Source of the DNA: Anisodus tanguticus
Taxonomy: Eukaryota > Streptophyta > Magnoliopsida > Solanales > Solanaceae
NCBI GenBank assembly: GCA_034509755.1
Contig: CM067541.1
Coordinates: 16,790,001 to 16,854,000, forward strand
DNA: 64,000 nucleotides
Direction: 5' to 3'
The translations under genes and the position numbers were made by a program. Below, one piece after another: positions 1 through 10,803 of this stretch. The stretch's first letter is position 1; the number at the start of each line of letters is the position of its first letter. The notes beneath the pieces are model-generated. The model was not told the origin of the DNA. It saw only the letters and a list, made by a program, of their open reading frames with translations, and did not search any database.

Positions 1-150
1 AAATTACAAGAAAAATAAAAAGAGTCATTTACTAAATTGATGTTCCAAAAAAGGACAACCAATGAATTTTTTTGAAAAGATTGAGGTGAAAAACATATTC
101 TTTCACCTTGGCTAGGAGTTAAAATGCGTAAATATAAGATAAATGTTGTG

Positions 151-331
151 TAGGGATGACAAAATTAGCCATAAAAACATAAGCCGCCAACTCTTATAGG
201 TTTGGGCTTGTCAATGACCTGCTCAATTTCAATCCAAGTAATTTTTGAAATTGACCCGCCTATTTATTAACAACCTATTTTGAGTTTTGACCCATCTAAA
301 TTCAGTTTAATCTGCTCATTTTTCACTCCTA
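151..331. mobile_element. hAT-like MITE
   Basis: A 181-bp element starts TAGGGATGACAAAAT and ends ATTTTTCACTCCTA, so the ends are imperfect inverted repeats of the TAGGG type seen in non-autonomous hAT elements. The body contains repeated GACCCGCC and GACCCATC motifs typical of this abundant Solanaceae repeat. It has no coding capacity. The flanking 8-mers (ATGTTGTG and ACATCATG) match only in part, so the duplication is decayed or the edge is off by a base. It lies downstream of the BIM1 3' end. Confidence 0.5.
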
Positions 332-419
332 ACATCATGTATTCATTGCCCGAATGTAAACACCGAATATATGTAAATTTGTTCATTGTTTCGTGACATA
401 CAAAACATAGCCAGACTAT

Positions 420-650
420 TCCTGGAGATAGTAGTCCCGGTCCCTCAGCATTACTACCAGTAAATCGCGGGATGTGCCTGAATGACCATGGTTTGAGAAC
501 AGTGCAACTGATATCACCTACGGCTATAAGGTCCTACCCAGAAGAGAGCAAATTACTCCCACCAGAGTTCGAACATACGCTACAAGCCTCTAGCTGGATT
601 TTAAGTTACACTCCTTTGCCATCCAGCTATGCCCCGGGGACTTACATAGG
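420..650 (-). mobile_element. Candidate tRNA-derived SINE
   Basis: Read on the minus strand, this segment has a possible A box (TAGCTGGATGG, 619-629) and, about 50 bases further on, a good B box (GTTCGAACTC, 565-574). That is the layout of a tRNA-derived RNA polymerase III promoter. The segment is richer in GC than its surroundings and codes for nothing convincing. It does not fold into a tRNA I can draw, so a tRNA gene is unlikely. The family is not recognised and the ends are approximate. Confidence 0.35.
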
Positions 651-1265
651 TTGTTCTTTCAAAACATAAAAAGGCAACTGATACAAAATTCCAAAACATA
701 ATACGTTACTTTCCAAGAAACTCACAACGAAACTCACAACAAGGCCTGTAAACTATAATTGGCCAAAAGAAAATTCTATAACCTGTTTCTCAGAAGTTAA
801 TACTACAAAAGTAGAAGACAAAACGAAAAGAGAAATGATTACACTGATTTAAATAATTTACATTACATGGATAGGTCATTGTTCTTTAAGGTTTCCTCAA
901 ATTATATAAATTACTCTACACAGATGTCCCAGACACTTCAGATGGAAAGAATGGACGCTTTAAATTAAAAAGCAGCTTCTCAACATGAGCATGGAAGCCT
1001 CAATAATGATACATGATGTCTTGATAGTTCACTACAAGTAATAAATATCAAACTCTAGTCAGAACAATCCTGTCCAGCCAAACAATCGAAAAGGAAAAGG
1101 GGGCGGAAAAGAAAAGGAATTACATTTACAGTGGCTTATGATCCGATTAGGGGAGATTTCCTATACCAGGTGTAGACATGAATATCCCCCTTCAGAACCA
1201 GAAGGGGAAGGAAATTTTTTAAATTGAATCAATTGCGAAAGAATTGAGTGTTTTAAATTTGCTTT
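651..1265. other. 3' flank and probable 3' UTR of BIM1
   Basis: No reading frame of interest was found. The stretch directly 3' of the BIM1 stop codon on the minus strand is A/T-rich and should hold the 3' UTR and polyadenylation site. I could not fix the cleavage site. Confidence 0.4.
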
Positions 1266-4200
1266 TTAACTTGTTTTGAGCCGTTTGAAGGAATGTACAG
1301 ACTCCTCCCTTGTGCTTGTATCAATGAACTGTGGAGTTGGTTGATTGTTTGTGGAAATGTTGTCACCCTGGGAATTGTGTCAAAAGTTAAGGTTGTTACT
1401 TCTGGCTTGATTCAAATCTTTAGTTTCTGAATAGAATTAAGAAGTAGAAATTTATTGGGGAATTAAAAGGAGTCTAGGTACCTTAAAATTGGACGCTGAA
1501 GCATTTGATCTATCATTTGCTCTTTTAGCAAGATCAATTTGCACTGAAATATTGGCTTGCGATAAATCTACTCCAGAACTCTGCAATGCTTGTTTCAATG
1601 TGTTCAACAACCTGCCAAACACCAACATATACTCAAGTCAAGTCTCCACTAAAGTAAGTATATCTGGCAGAAAGCACATACAATACAGTATTCAGAAGAT
1701 GATAAAAGGTTTTATTTAGAGTGCAGAATTATGTGTAGTAAAGGGATAAAACAAAGAACAAAAGTATATATGATGCATGAGCTAGAACAACACAGAGCAG
1801 AGAATTCTTACCTTTGAGAATAGACACTGGAGATGCTGATTGTACCTCTTTCTATAGACACCTCTTGGCCTTTTGGCTTGTCATTTGCAACAGCATAGTC
1901 AGTCATATTTGATCTGCTTAGTGAAAATTGAGGCTGAGACTTCAATTCCAACGTGCCAGCATCAGATGCTAGTATTGACTGTAGTGAGGCTATGCTAGTA
2001 TTTCCACAAAACGGGAACGTGTTTGGTTGCGTACAATGTGTTGGTGCCTTGTTTGTTAATTCAGACAGCAGACTGCTATCTTTCACATTGGGAGTTCTGG
2101 TTGGCTCCAGTATCTGTACATTGACAGGCCCTGTAGCAGAGATTCCAATTTTGTTCTCGTCAAACTTTGCAGCACGTATAAGTGCAGGACTAGATGCACT
2201 GTTTGTGCCTTGAGAATGATCAATGAAACCTTGAGCCATACTATGGCACTTATTCTGCTTTCATGAAATAAGAAGAGTCACCGATTGCGTTGATGAATGC
2301 ACCAAGGGAATAGGCATCACACATGGATTTGATGCTATCTACTTGAAAGAAAATATCATGTCCTTTTGATTGTAATATTATATACTGTTAAGGGTACCAC
2401 ATCAGATATGGAATGGGAACATGGACTCCTTATATAGACTTGGACAATCCTCACCTTACAAGCTAGCTTTTGCGGTTGAGTTAGGCCCAAGATAAATTCT
2501 TTACATGGTATCAGAGCCAGACACATTCCAATTGTTTGTTCATCGATGTTGGGCTCCCAAATTATATTGTCCACGCTCCAGTTAACGAGGTCTGGGCGCG
2601 CGAGTGTGTGTTAAGAGTACCACATCGGAAATGGAATGGGAACATGAACTCTTTATATGGACTTGGGCAATCCTCACCGTTCAAGCTAGCTTTTGGGTTG
2701 AGTTAGGCCCAAGATCCATTCTTTACATATACATTGTCACTATATATACAGTTTGTAATTAGAGTTCCACCATTTCAAAGCCATGTAGATGGTGTTGCAC
2801 ATAGACAAGCAAGGTAAGATTCCAAATACATCTCTGCAATCATCTAACATGTGCTAACTAAAAAACGTATCTCCTACTTAGCATTTTAATTATTTGTCAG
2901 TTGTTGACCAATTCCTACATCTTAATATACAGTATTAAATAAAATGTTGAGCCGCCTTTCCTAACTACTATGAAGATACAAGTCAGATGACATTCCAAAG
3001 CAAGGATAGATAAGTAGTCCTAAAGGAAGTAGATGAATCAATGAGAAAGACCAAGAATTTACCCAAGGTAACGTTGAAGGTTTATTCTCCAAGCCTTGAT
3101 ATGATCCCTCATATTTGTGCACTTTCTCTTGTAGGAATTGAACATATTCGATAACCTACAAAAATAATTACTTATTCGGTATACAGTTTTTATGATAACC
3201 AGAATACTTAACCATACACGTCATCCAAGTACCTCCAGCAAGAATGATGCTTTATCTCTCTTCTGGTCACTGTGAGGGATGATCTCTCTCAACTTCAGAA
3301 ATCTGATAAAGAAGTTTCAAAGGTAATAGTTCAATTTTCATTCTCAAAAAGAGGTAATAGTTCAATTTTCATTGACAATCATGTCACTTCGACTGTTCAT
3401 GAGTGCGGTAACATAGTAGCAGATTGACAGAACTGAAAAACGGTAACATAAAACCTAGTATGAGTTCAGCAAAGGATTTACAAGTTTCAAATTAACATGA
3501 TATCTACGCAGAGAGAGCTCTTGATATGCTTCAAATAAGAGGCTAGTAAAAAACGAAATGAAGAGTGTGATAGTCAATCCATAAATACTCGGATCTTACT
3601 AACATTCCCCTTCCCCCAAAAAAATAGTTACAATGTCAAAAAAATTCTTTTGTCAAAACTCTAAATTATGATTGTAAACATGCCTGTCATTGATCTTGCT
3701 TCTTCTTCTTTGCTCTGTTGCTGAGTGCTTTGAGCGCGGAGTATTGGGCTTCTGATCACTGCTTTTTCCATCGACTTTCACTGATAAATTGCCTATACAA
3801 GTAGTTATATTTCTGTTATAAATGACAGATTCAGTGACTGAGAGAAGCAATTATCAGACTTATACAAGACAAACCTCTGGATGGTGAAGATGACTCTTTC
3901 TTAACAGTAAATTCTTGTTCGTCATCATCATCTTCCTGTGCATTCTTAGCTGATGTTATCATATGCATGAAACTCTGATTCTCCATAGCTGATGGTTGCC
4001 TGCATAGAAATGAAGAGTTAGAATTGAAACTATAAGCACGAAAGTTCAAGACACAGAAGAAGCAATCTTATGAATGGAAGCAAGTCACTCACTGAGGAGA
4101 TGAGTGCGAGCTCAAGGTTGCAGTGTTATGATCATGATTTGTAGACAATTGTGATTGCCGTTTTAATGATGTCGTAGGTTGCCTTCCTCCAATGTTTACA

Positions 4201-6971
4201 TCTGCATCTGCCAAGCACATAACAAGTGTTAACAGGAGCTGAAGTCTTCAGGCTTCTCTCTTCATGGATTATTATTATAGCGATCTCAATGGAAACCAAA
4301 GAGGAGATCATTTAAAGTTGTCCTTCAGAAATGGTTGTTACCAGGGGACTCTTATCTCAAGGCTATATATGTATCCGGAAGATGTTTGCATTTACAAAAT
4401 TCAACTTTCAAGGAAGACACAGAGTATGTAGAAACCAAGAAACGAAAATGTACCTCTTACAACATGTCCATCTCCAGCGACATTCTCCTTCCCCGTCTTT
4501 CCCTTTTTGATGGCAGATTCATTCCATAGTGTGAAACCATTCCCCGAGTATGAACTGCAGTTTGAGTTTCTATCGCCTCTATCAGTACTACTAGCCTGTG
4601 TGACAGCAAATGTTTTTGCTTCTGGCTTTGGAACCCTTTGCTGCAAATAAGAAATGCTATAGGTGCCAATGCCACCAGGAAGAATATGTGCCGATGATGA
4701 AGGCGGCTTTTCTATAGCCTCTACCTCAAATTTAGTTTCTTCTTTCCCAACGGTCTTCCTTGCTTGTTCCAGAGGTTGCAAGAAATCATGAGTTTTTAGG
4801 TATCCACCTGCTTAACAGCCATGGTGAAATGAGAATCAAATAAGGCACTACAAGACAAAAAATCCATGTAAAAAATCATGCACAATGATGAAACATAACA
4901 TGTCCTCCTAGTGAAGGCAAATCAAAAAGAGATTGACTCTTTCCTTTTTCCTATTGGTTTCTGTCTAATCCGAGTATACTTCATGTTTCAATATGAACAA
5001 TCAGATATAGTCGTTGAATTAATGTAATAAAAGACCAGAAAACAACAGAGAGCCGGGTGGCAAAAAATTGAAAAGAAAATTACTAAAAGGAGGCAATGGA
5101 CAAATCTACCTCTTATTCCATAATTTTTGTTTGTACCGTTTTCTTTCACTACTTAAGCAAACTAAAAATTTCCACTTCTATTTACTTTATTGCTCCTATT
5201 TAAATCACTAAAAGATCAATTTTTTCAACATCTCAATAAGGAAAAAGAGGAATATTTTGAGATGAATTTAGTAGACACTAAACAGAAGGTCAAAGTAAGT
5301 CAAGGATTTTACATTTATAAGATATAAGAAGAATGGATTCTATTCAAAATGTAATGAACAGCAAAGAAAAAGGTTTGCGGACCAAAAGAGAAGAGTACCT
5401 ATACAAAGTAAATACTCCTATTAGTTTTGTGTAAAAAATTATAAGTAAATAAAAAATTGATACTATTATAAACATTTTACACTATAATCTAAGCTTCTTC
5501 TTTTAAAGGCAAAAAATTGTTGCTTGCTTGATTGGACGGACTAATGTAACAATACCATTCATGTCTTTGTTACTACCTAAGTAGTTTATTTTAGCATTCA
5601 TCTTTGGAAGAACTTTATTAGTAGGTCCTTACTAAAGAGTAAGGGGAATGGAACAAACACTCAAATAGGTAGGTTTATTTCGGAGGAAGTTATGTCACGA
5701 TAAATTTATGTGACATTCTAACTAAATCCTCAACTTCCAACCCTCGTTCTTCTATATTTTTTTAGCCTATCACAGTCAAGGCCCACCCAAGCAGATGGTC
5801 CAGGTCCAAGAATGCAACAACCAGTGTTAGGGTCACGGGTGTATTAATTGCAACACTCGTTGGTGCCTTCAGATAATTTTCCCCTTCAATCCCCGCCACA
5901 GTTTACATCAGAAATCACATTTATTTAAAGTTCCAAATTTCCTTTCATTTGCTAATTTAACCCCATCTATGTTTTTGGGAAAAAGATTCAAATATACTCT
6001 TAAGGACCCGTTTGACTCTGATAATTATTTATTTATTCCGAATTTATTTAATTTGAAAATCAGCATTTGATCATGAAAATTCCAAATACAACTTCAAATT
6101 GTATTTGTAATTTAGAAAACACATAAAACTATGTTTTCACTTTCAAAACATTCAAACAACTAAATATTATTTAAACTATAACCAAACAAAACTCTATCTT
6201 CAAAAATTCTAAATAAAGTGAAAAGTATTTGGTTTCTATGACCAAACGCCTACTAAGTTTGCCATTTGTTTTATCTATTTTCTGTTAACTTATTTTATTT
6301 TCAAGATTTCAGATTTTCGAGTAGAGCATTTCTCAGAAACAACCGTTCTACCTACCAAGGTAGAGGTAAGGTCTGCGTACACTCTACTCTACACCACGTT
6401 GTGGAATTTCACTGAATATGTTGTTGATTTCAGATTTTCATATTTTAAGGACGTTTATCTACAGATAATTTTGAATGAGTTGACGATGTAAAAATTTATA
6501 CTTGTCTAAAACTTGAAGTCACTATAAATGCAGAAAACAAATTAAATTTGAGTTGTAGACAAGATAAATGTTGTATAAATTTTAAATAACTAGTTATAGT
6601 ACTTGTCAAAAACTGAATACTAGTAGTACTTTTGAATTGCGTAAATGTGTTTGAAAACGAAGTTACTCAATATCTTAAAGATAGACAACAAACACATGCA
6701 CACCAAACAGAATTAATAATCCTTGTATGTACGGATATTTACCTTGCGGAGGTATTGGATCTTGTTCAATAGGTGAATACAGTGAAAGAAAATCATGCGT
6801 CGTCTTCCCCCCTGCCAAACAAAAACATACATGGAAATCTAAAATTGGACCAACAACAAATTTTTTACTTCCTCGATAAGATGATGTATAGAAAATTCAA
6901 AATTTTCGCATAAACTTAAGACCTTGACTGTTACCTTCTGTTGCAAAAGGCCTGGATTGAGGCAACTCCAT
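1266..6971 (-). CDS. BIM1: BIM1-like bHLH transcription factor, 11 coding exons
   Basis: Predicted nuclear bHLH factor of the BIM family. In Arabidopsis, BIM proteins partner BES1/BZR1 at E-boxes in brassinosteroid signalling. Coding exons, in transcription order: 6971-6935, 6811-6743, 4807-4454, 4207-4093, 3999-3875, 3792-3684, 3302-3233, 3155-3063, 2254-1812, 1611-1482 and 1367-1266. They total 1647 nt, or 548 codons plus TAA, with matching phases at all ten junctions. The N-terminus MELPQSRPF is characteristic of BIM1. A THDFL motif occurs twice (about residues 17-21 and 41-45). An acidic run lies near 213-222. The bHLH is at about 255-304, with basic region [15 protein letters not shown] carrying the H-E-R E-box contacts (His256, Glu260, Arg264). 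The conserved C-terminal block [14 protein letters not shown] to SVQIDL (about 467-497) may be ACT-like (inference). Nine introns are GT-AG and one is GC-AG. The length is close to Arabidopsis BIM1 (about 530 residues). I see no disabling mutation. Confidence 0.9.
2386..2727 (+). mobile_element. Complete TRIM (miniature LTR retrotransposon) in BIM1 intron 8
   Basis: Two LTRs of about 120 bp (2386-2505 and 2609-2727) both start TGTTAAG and end CTTTACA, and share blocks such as GGTTGAGTTAGGCCCAAGAT. Directly after the first LTR comes TGGTATCAGAGCC (2506-2518), the complement of the initiator tRNA-Met 3' end used as a primer site. About 100 bp of non-coding internal sequence follows, and a G/C-rich purine stretch precedes the second LTR. 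The element is flanked by identical 5-bp repeats TATAC (2381-2385 and 2728-2732). It has no coding capacity, as expected of a TRIM. It lies antisense to BIM1. Confidence 0.9.
3303..3683 (-). other. GC-AG intron inside the BIM1 bHLH domain
   Basis: The upstream exon ends ...AATGACAG and the intron begins GCATGT instead of GTATGT. It ends TTTATCAG, and the next exon opens ATTTCTGAAG. Joining here restores the conserved helix 1 sequence [13 protein letters not shown], so the junction is required by homology. The exon-side AG before the GC is the context in which plant GC donors usually work. No nearby GT keeps the frame and the conserved residues. Confidence 0.8.
6003..6252. mobile_element. MITE in BIM1 intron 2
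   Basis: The left end GACCCGTTTGACTCTGAT and right end CTATGACCAAACGCC form imperfect inverted repeats (CGTTTGRYC / GRYCAAACG). The body is A/T-rich and non-coding. Elements with CCGTTTGG ends are common in Solanaceae introns. No clean target duplication is visible. Confidence 0.45.
6319..6427 (+). mobile_element. Au-like SINE, 3' fragment
   Basis: The segment holds CAGAAACAACC, TACCTACCAAGGTAGAGGTA, AGGTCTGCGTACACTCTAC and TGTGGAATTTCACTG, and ends in TTGTTG. This is the diagnostic 3' half of a SINE family dispersed through tomato, potato and tobacco, with the typical TTG-rich tail. The tRNA-like 5' half with A and B boxes is missing, so the copy is truncated. It lies in the 1.9-kb intron 2 of BIM1. 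Confidence 0.7.
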
Positions 6972-7760
6972 TCAAACCAGAATTCTGTCTTTCGAATAAA
7001 CAAAATGGACTAAATTGCACTCTGTACAGCAGAATTCAACCGGTCGTTGCGTAATTCAACAATATCAAAGCCAAACAGATCCGCCTCCAACAGGGGATCA
7101 GAGGCACATTAGATGCCGTCCTTATTCAACAAAACTTGAAACTTGCCTATTGTTTCCGAGAATAACTCAGGAAAAACAATGACAATTTACTTCTCAATCT
7201 CAAACTAGTAAAGTTTGTAATAAGAATCCTCGATATGTATTACGTGTTTTCCAACAAATTTAGCTGCAGGTCTATTTCACCGAATCTGCGAATCAAAATT
7301 CAACTGAATTATGCAGGAAAAAACGTAAGAAAGCGAAGAATTTTTAAAATATGGAACACCGAAGAAGGAAGATCAACAACAACATCATCATACCTAATTT
7401 CACGAGTGGAGTGTGGGAAGGGGAGGATAGAGTACCTGTGAAGATAGGAAAGACTGTTTCAGAAAGAAACTCGGCTCAAATAAAGCAGAAACTAAGAAGA
7501 AGGAAGATCCAGAAGGAAAAATAAAAGGAGAAAATACGTACGTCTGATGTGAATTGGTGATAGACAATGCATAATTGTGTTTAGATTCCTAGGAAAATAA
7601 TGAAAACACAACTTCTCAATTCCCAGAGCGTAATGATTAGTTGATCCAAACAGTGTTTTTTTTAGGGATCAGAGAACTATCTCTCTCTCTCTCTCTCTCT
7701 CTCTTTGGTGTGAGATGTTTTAAAGGTTCGTTGTCGTTGGCTGTTACGTGCTACTAACTC
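6972..7760 (-). promoter_or_regulatory. BIM1 5' UTR and proximal promoter region
   Basis: This is the sequence upstream of the BIM1 start codon on the minus strand. A possible 5' UTR donor CACAG/GTACTC lies near 7435, so the leader may be spliced, but I could not prove its acceptor. The (GA)12 tract at 7681-7704 (minus-strand reading) sits about 0.7 kb upstream of the ATG, a usual place for GA-rich core-promoter or leader repeats in plants. No clear TATA box was fixed. Confidence 0.4.
7681..7704. repeat. (CT)12 microsatellite upstream of BIM1
   Basis: Twelve uninterrupted CT units on the plus strand, GA on the BIM1 sense strand. The tract should vary in length between accessions and may act as a GAGA-type element. 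Confidence 0.95.
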
Positions 7761-7949
7761 CGTTAAGAATCAACGTCGTTTAGGTAACGTCAATGCGGCG
7801 GACTGACGGCGTTGGATCCATTGGCAGAAAGGTTTTTACACGGATATTACTCGGCCCAACTTATCTCACCTTCCACATTAGGTGAATGAGAATCTGAAAT
7901 TAAATTGTTAATCCGTTATAGTATATATTATGTTTATTATGTTGCTGAT

Positions 7950-8241
7950 AAAATATCTCAAATTATCTGTCATGATTCTTAAAAATTAAATTTTATTATG
8001 TTATTCATCCCATAAAATATATTAATTAGGATGTTCTTAATAATTTTATTCTTCATTAGTATTTGAACAATTATAACATCACCCTATAATTTAAATATTT
8101 ATAGTTTTTAAATAAGAATTACTATTAAGGAGAAAATGAGAAAAATAATTATTTATTTTATCTTAAACTTCTAAATGACAAATAATTTGAGATAATTATT
8201 TTTAGAAAGAACGATAGATAATTTGAGATGGAGGGAGTAGT
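7950..8241. mobile_element. Stowaway-like MITE
   Basis: The left arm has ATCTCAAATTATCTGTCATG and the right arm GATAGATAATTTGAGATGGA followed by GGGAGTAG. The arms are inverted copies, and the GGAGGGAGTA terminus is the usual edge of Stowaway-like elements in this group. A second internal inverted copy (AATAATTTGAGATAATT) is present near 8180-8200. Edges are approximate. Confidence 0.55.
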
Positions 8242-8261
8242 AATTGCTAAAAGTTATTCGC

Positions 8262-8533
8262 CCTGATTCAAAATAAGTATTCACTTAGCATTTATCATAT
8301 TTTTAAAAGAAAATACTAACTATTAGAAATAAATATTTTAACTAAATTATCCTTAATTGAATACTACCTAATTAATATAGTTTTTTTATTATATAAATTC
8401 TTACTTATTTAGTATCCTTCTTAATTAGGTAATTTGAAAGAAAATAAATAATTTCTTCTTAATTAGGTAAGTGAATACTTATTTTTAACCTACTAAAAAT
8501 GCTACTTACATTTATTATGAACGGGAGGGAGTA
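8262..8533. mobile_element. Stowaway-like MITE, second copy type
   Basis: The left arm TCAAAATAAGTATTCACTTAG is mirrored by TAAGTGAATACTTATTTTT on the right, with the terminus AACGGGAGGGAGTAC. The body is non-coding and A/T-rich. It lies directly beside the previous MITE. Confidence 0.55.
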
Positions 8534-8999
8534 CTTTTATAGAGAAAATATCATTTGAGATAAGTAATATAATTATTAAAGTGATTTATTGTGAATGCGA
8601 GGACAAATCAGAAGAGCAATCGGGACAATATAGTGAACGCTGTTACTGTGATGGCATGTCACGTGACCATGACATGAGTAATCCACATAGAAGAGTTAAT
8701 TAAGGAGTTGGCATTGACCCCACACTAATTAAATAGATTTAAGGACTTAATGACTGATTGGTGCACAGATCCCAGGTTGCAGTTATCCTATTGTAAGAGT
8801 AGGATTAACATTGTGTTCAAATTAGAGAGAGAAAAGGGGATTCACGCAGTGGAGTTAAGAGGATTAGGGGTGCTCAACGAAAATAAAAAAGAATCCAGTC
8901 GAAAATCAAATCAAACCAGGCTAATAAACTTACAATTCTTATATTTCATTTGTCGTGGCTTTAAATTATGTAAAAACTAATAATATTTGTGTATACAGT
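8534..8999. other. Intergenic, nothing recognised
   Basis: The sequence is A/T-rich. It includes a perfect palindrome GTCACGTGAC around 8658-8667 (a G-box core). Short open frames are not supported by codon structure or homology that I recognise. Confidence 0.4.
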
Positions 9000-9590
9000 G
9001 AAAACCGACACGATACGTGGCATGGTTTAGGTGCGAAGTCGAAGGATGTAGCAGTGATGTGCACCCGTTGTGAGATACTTCGGGTTGAGTCCGGTTTTAA
9101 GAATAGGATTGGACAAGGGCCGAACCAAGTGACGCCGGGTAGGCGACCGAAGGAGTTCAATGCGGATCCACTTCGGATTTGGTGTCAGTCGTTACTCTTT
9201 GGTCATTATGTGACCGTTATTGTCATTTAATTACATTAAATTAGAGAATGATTATCATGCATAAATGTCTTGTATTTATAGCTATAAAAGGAGTTCAATC
9301 TTCATGTTGGAAGGACATCTCATTCTCATTTCACTTACTTGCAATATTTATCTGTAATCTTAAGTTGTACAAGCTCATTACATTGGCTCGGACTCGAAGC
9401 AATTCTGCTAAGGATCGAACCAAGTTCTAATCAAGATAACACCAATCCAGGCTACTTCTTTTACTTATTCTCATCCGCTTAATTATTATTAATCGCTTAC
9501 TATATTTACTTACGAATCGATCCGCATATTCTTAAAATCACTTACAAATTTAACTGTATTTTTTTTGGGTAAAATAATTTGGTTCCAATT
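9000..9590 (+). repeat. Decayed LTR of gypsy Ogre/Tat type
   Basis: The segment contains a TATA-like CTATAAAAGGAG at about 9281-9292, a long pyrimidine-rich leader, repeated CGCTTACT and TTACGAATC motifs, and an end near GGGTAAAATAATTTGGTTCC. This order resembles the end of Ogre-like LTRs, where a TTTGGCGCC primer site would follow. Here that site is mutated. No internal coding region follows, so it is a solo LTR or a fragment. The start is uncertain. Confidence 0.35.
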
Positions 9591-10147
9591 TGGTAACGAA
9601 AATTTAAAAGATCGAACCAAAATAGCTACACACATAACTTTCTAACATACTTGTCTTTTGCTTTCTTCTAAATTAAAAGTTATTTAGGAGTGGCTTACTT
9701 CTTGTTTTATAATCATTGACGTTATGTACGTTTGAAGCATATATGAATATATAAGGCTAAAATTTAATTTATGAACATACGTAAATTATTGTCACGTATC
9801 ACATTAAAAATTCCCACATATAGTTTCAGTAGGTAATAGTTTCATTCATTTGTTGATTTGTACATTGATAATTGGATTAATTTATTTTAGATAACTGTGA
9901 ACTTTTTTCTAAAGGAATGTTGGGGGAGGCTAAAAGGGGAAAAAAGGCAATGTGATAACATCACTCGTCACTTTTTTGTAAAAAAGTTGAACCAATTTGA
10001 TCCATCAACACCCCAGCGGTAAAATAGTCACGTGATAGCAACACCATTCACTTATTTGTGAATGACCTTTAAGCTAAACCGGATAATGCGGGGGTTGCCT
10101 CACTCTCCCCCTCCCCGGCTGCTATCTCTCGTTTCCCCCATGTGCAC
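9591..10147. other. Intergenic, nothing recognised
   Basis: A/T-rich DNA without convincing frames. The 9920-10100 stretch holds two similar GTGATAACATCACTCGTCAC / GTGATAGCAACACCATTCAC segments, which look like a diverged short duplication. Confidence 0.35.
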
Positions 10148-10803
10148 TATGGGTGATCATGGTACGGTATAATACGCTATTTGAAATTTCTGTATGATAA
10201 TTGTGATTTTCCGTTTTTAAAAATATGATGTCATTATCATACAAATTAATTCGATATTATTCGATATTTTTATGTTCTATTTTCGTATTTTGTGGTATGG
10301 TAAATCGATATTATAGTTTGTTCGATTTCGATTTACGAATACTCATTTAATAGAAAATTATGACTTCGCTATTCAAAAAATATTTCAATTATATCATACT
10401 AACACATATCTCAATTTTATCATACTAATACCTTATACATGTAAAAATATTCAAAAGAATGTACAAGCAATCCCCTTCGTAAATCAATTACATAAAAAGA
10501 GCATTTCAATCAAGATAGATTAGTCAAAATTCTAACGTCTAAATAATTAGCTTTGTACTAATATTAGTTTATATATTTATTAGTATTATCATATTAATAT
10601 ATATAAATTGTAATGTAACTATATACTTTGGTATGCTATTCGATATTTCAGTATTTCTTATAAATACCAAATACCATATAGTATATCAAACTTTTTAAAA
10701 ATGCATATCATATACCGTATTAAATATCATAATATCGAAACTGCGGTATAAACAATTTTGATTTCGATATGATAATCGGTATCTATCGTACCATGCCCAC
10801 CCC
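10148..10803. mobile_element. hAT-like non-autonomous transposon
   Basis: The left end GGGTGATCATGGTACGGTAT and the right end, read in reverse, GGGTGGGCATGGTACGATAG are inverted repeats. The body is rich in GATATT and GGTAT repeats and codes for nothing. The 8-mer ATGTGCAC stands at 10140-10147 and again at 10804-10811, the size of a hAT target duplication, though three bases (TAT) stand between the left copy and the GGGTG terminus. Confidence 0.55.

Noticed and set aside
565..629. A tRNA gene on the minus strand
   Set aside because: A and B box matches exist, but no cloverleaf with acceptor and anticodon stems can be drawn. A SINE head is more likely.
472..669. A 65-codon gene
   Set aside because: It overlaps the candidate SINE on the other strand and shows no protein feature.
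1482..1490. Read-through of BIM1 exon 10 into VPRLLLIPQ and a stop
   Set aside because: Splicing at AAG/GTACCT to the exon at 1367 restores the family C-terminus ending KRLKTS, so the short read-through is less likely as the main form.
2386..2727. A Cassandra-type TRIM with 5S rRNA sequence
   Set aside because: No 5S-like promoter sequence is visible in either LTR.
8955..9230. A 91-codon gene
   Set aside because: It falls in the U3-like part of a decayed LTR, and an antisense frame of similar length overlaps it.
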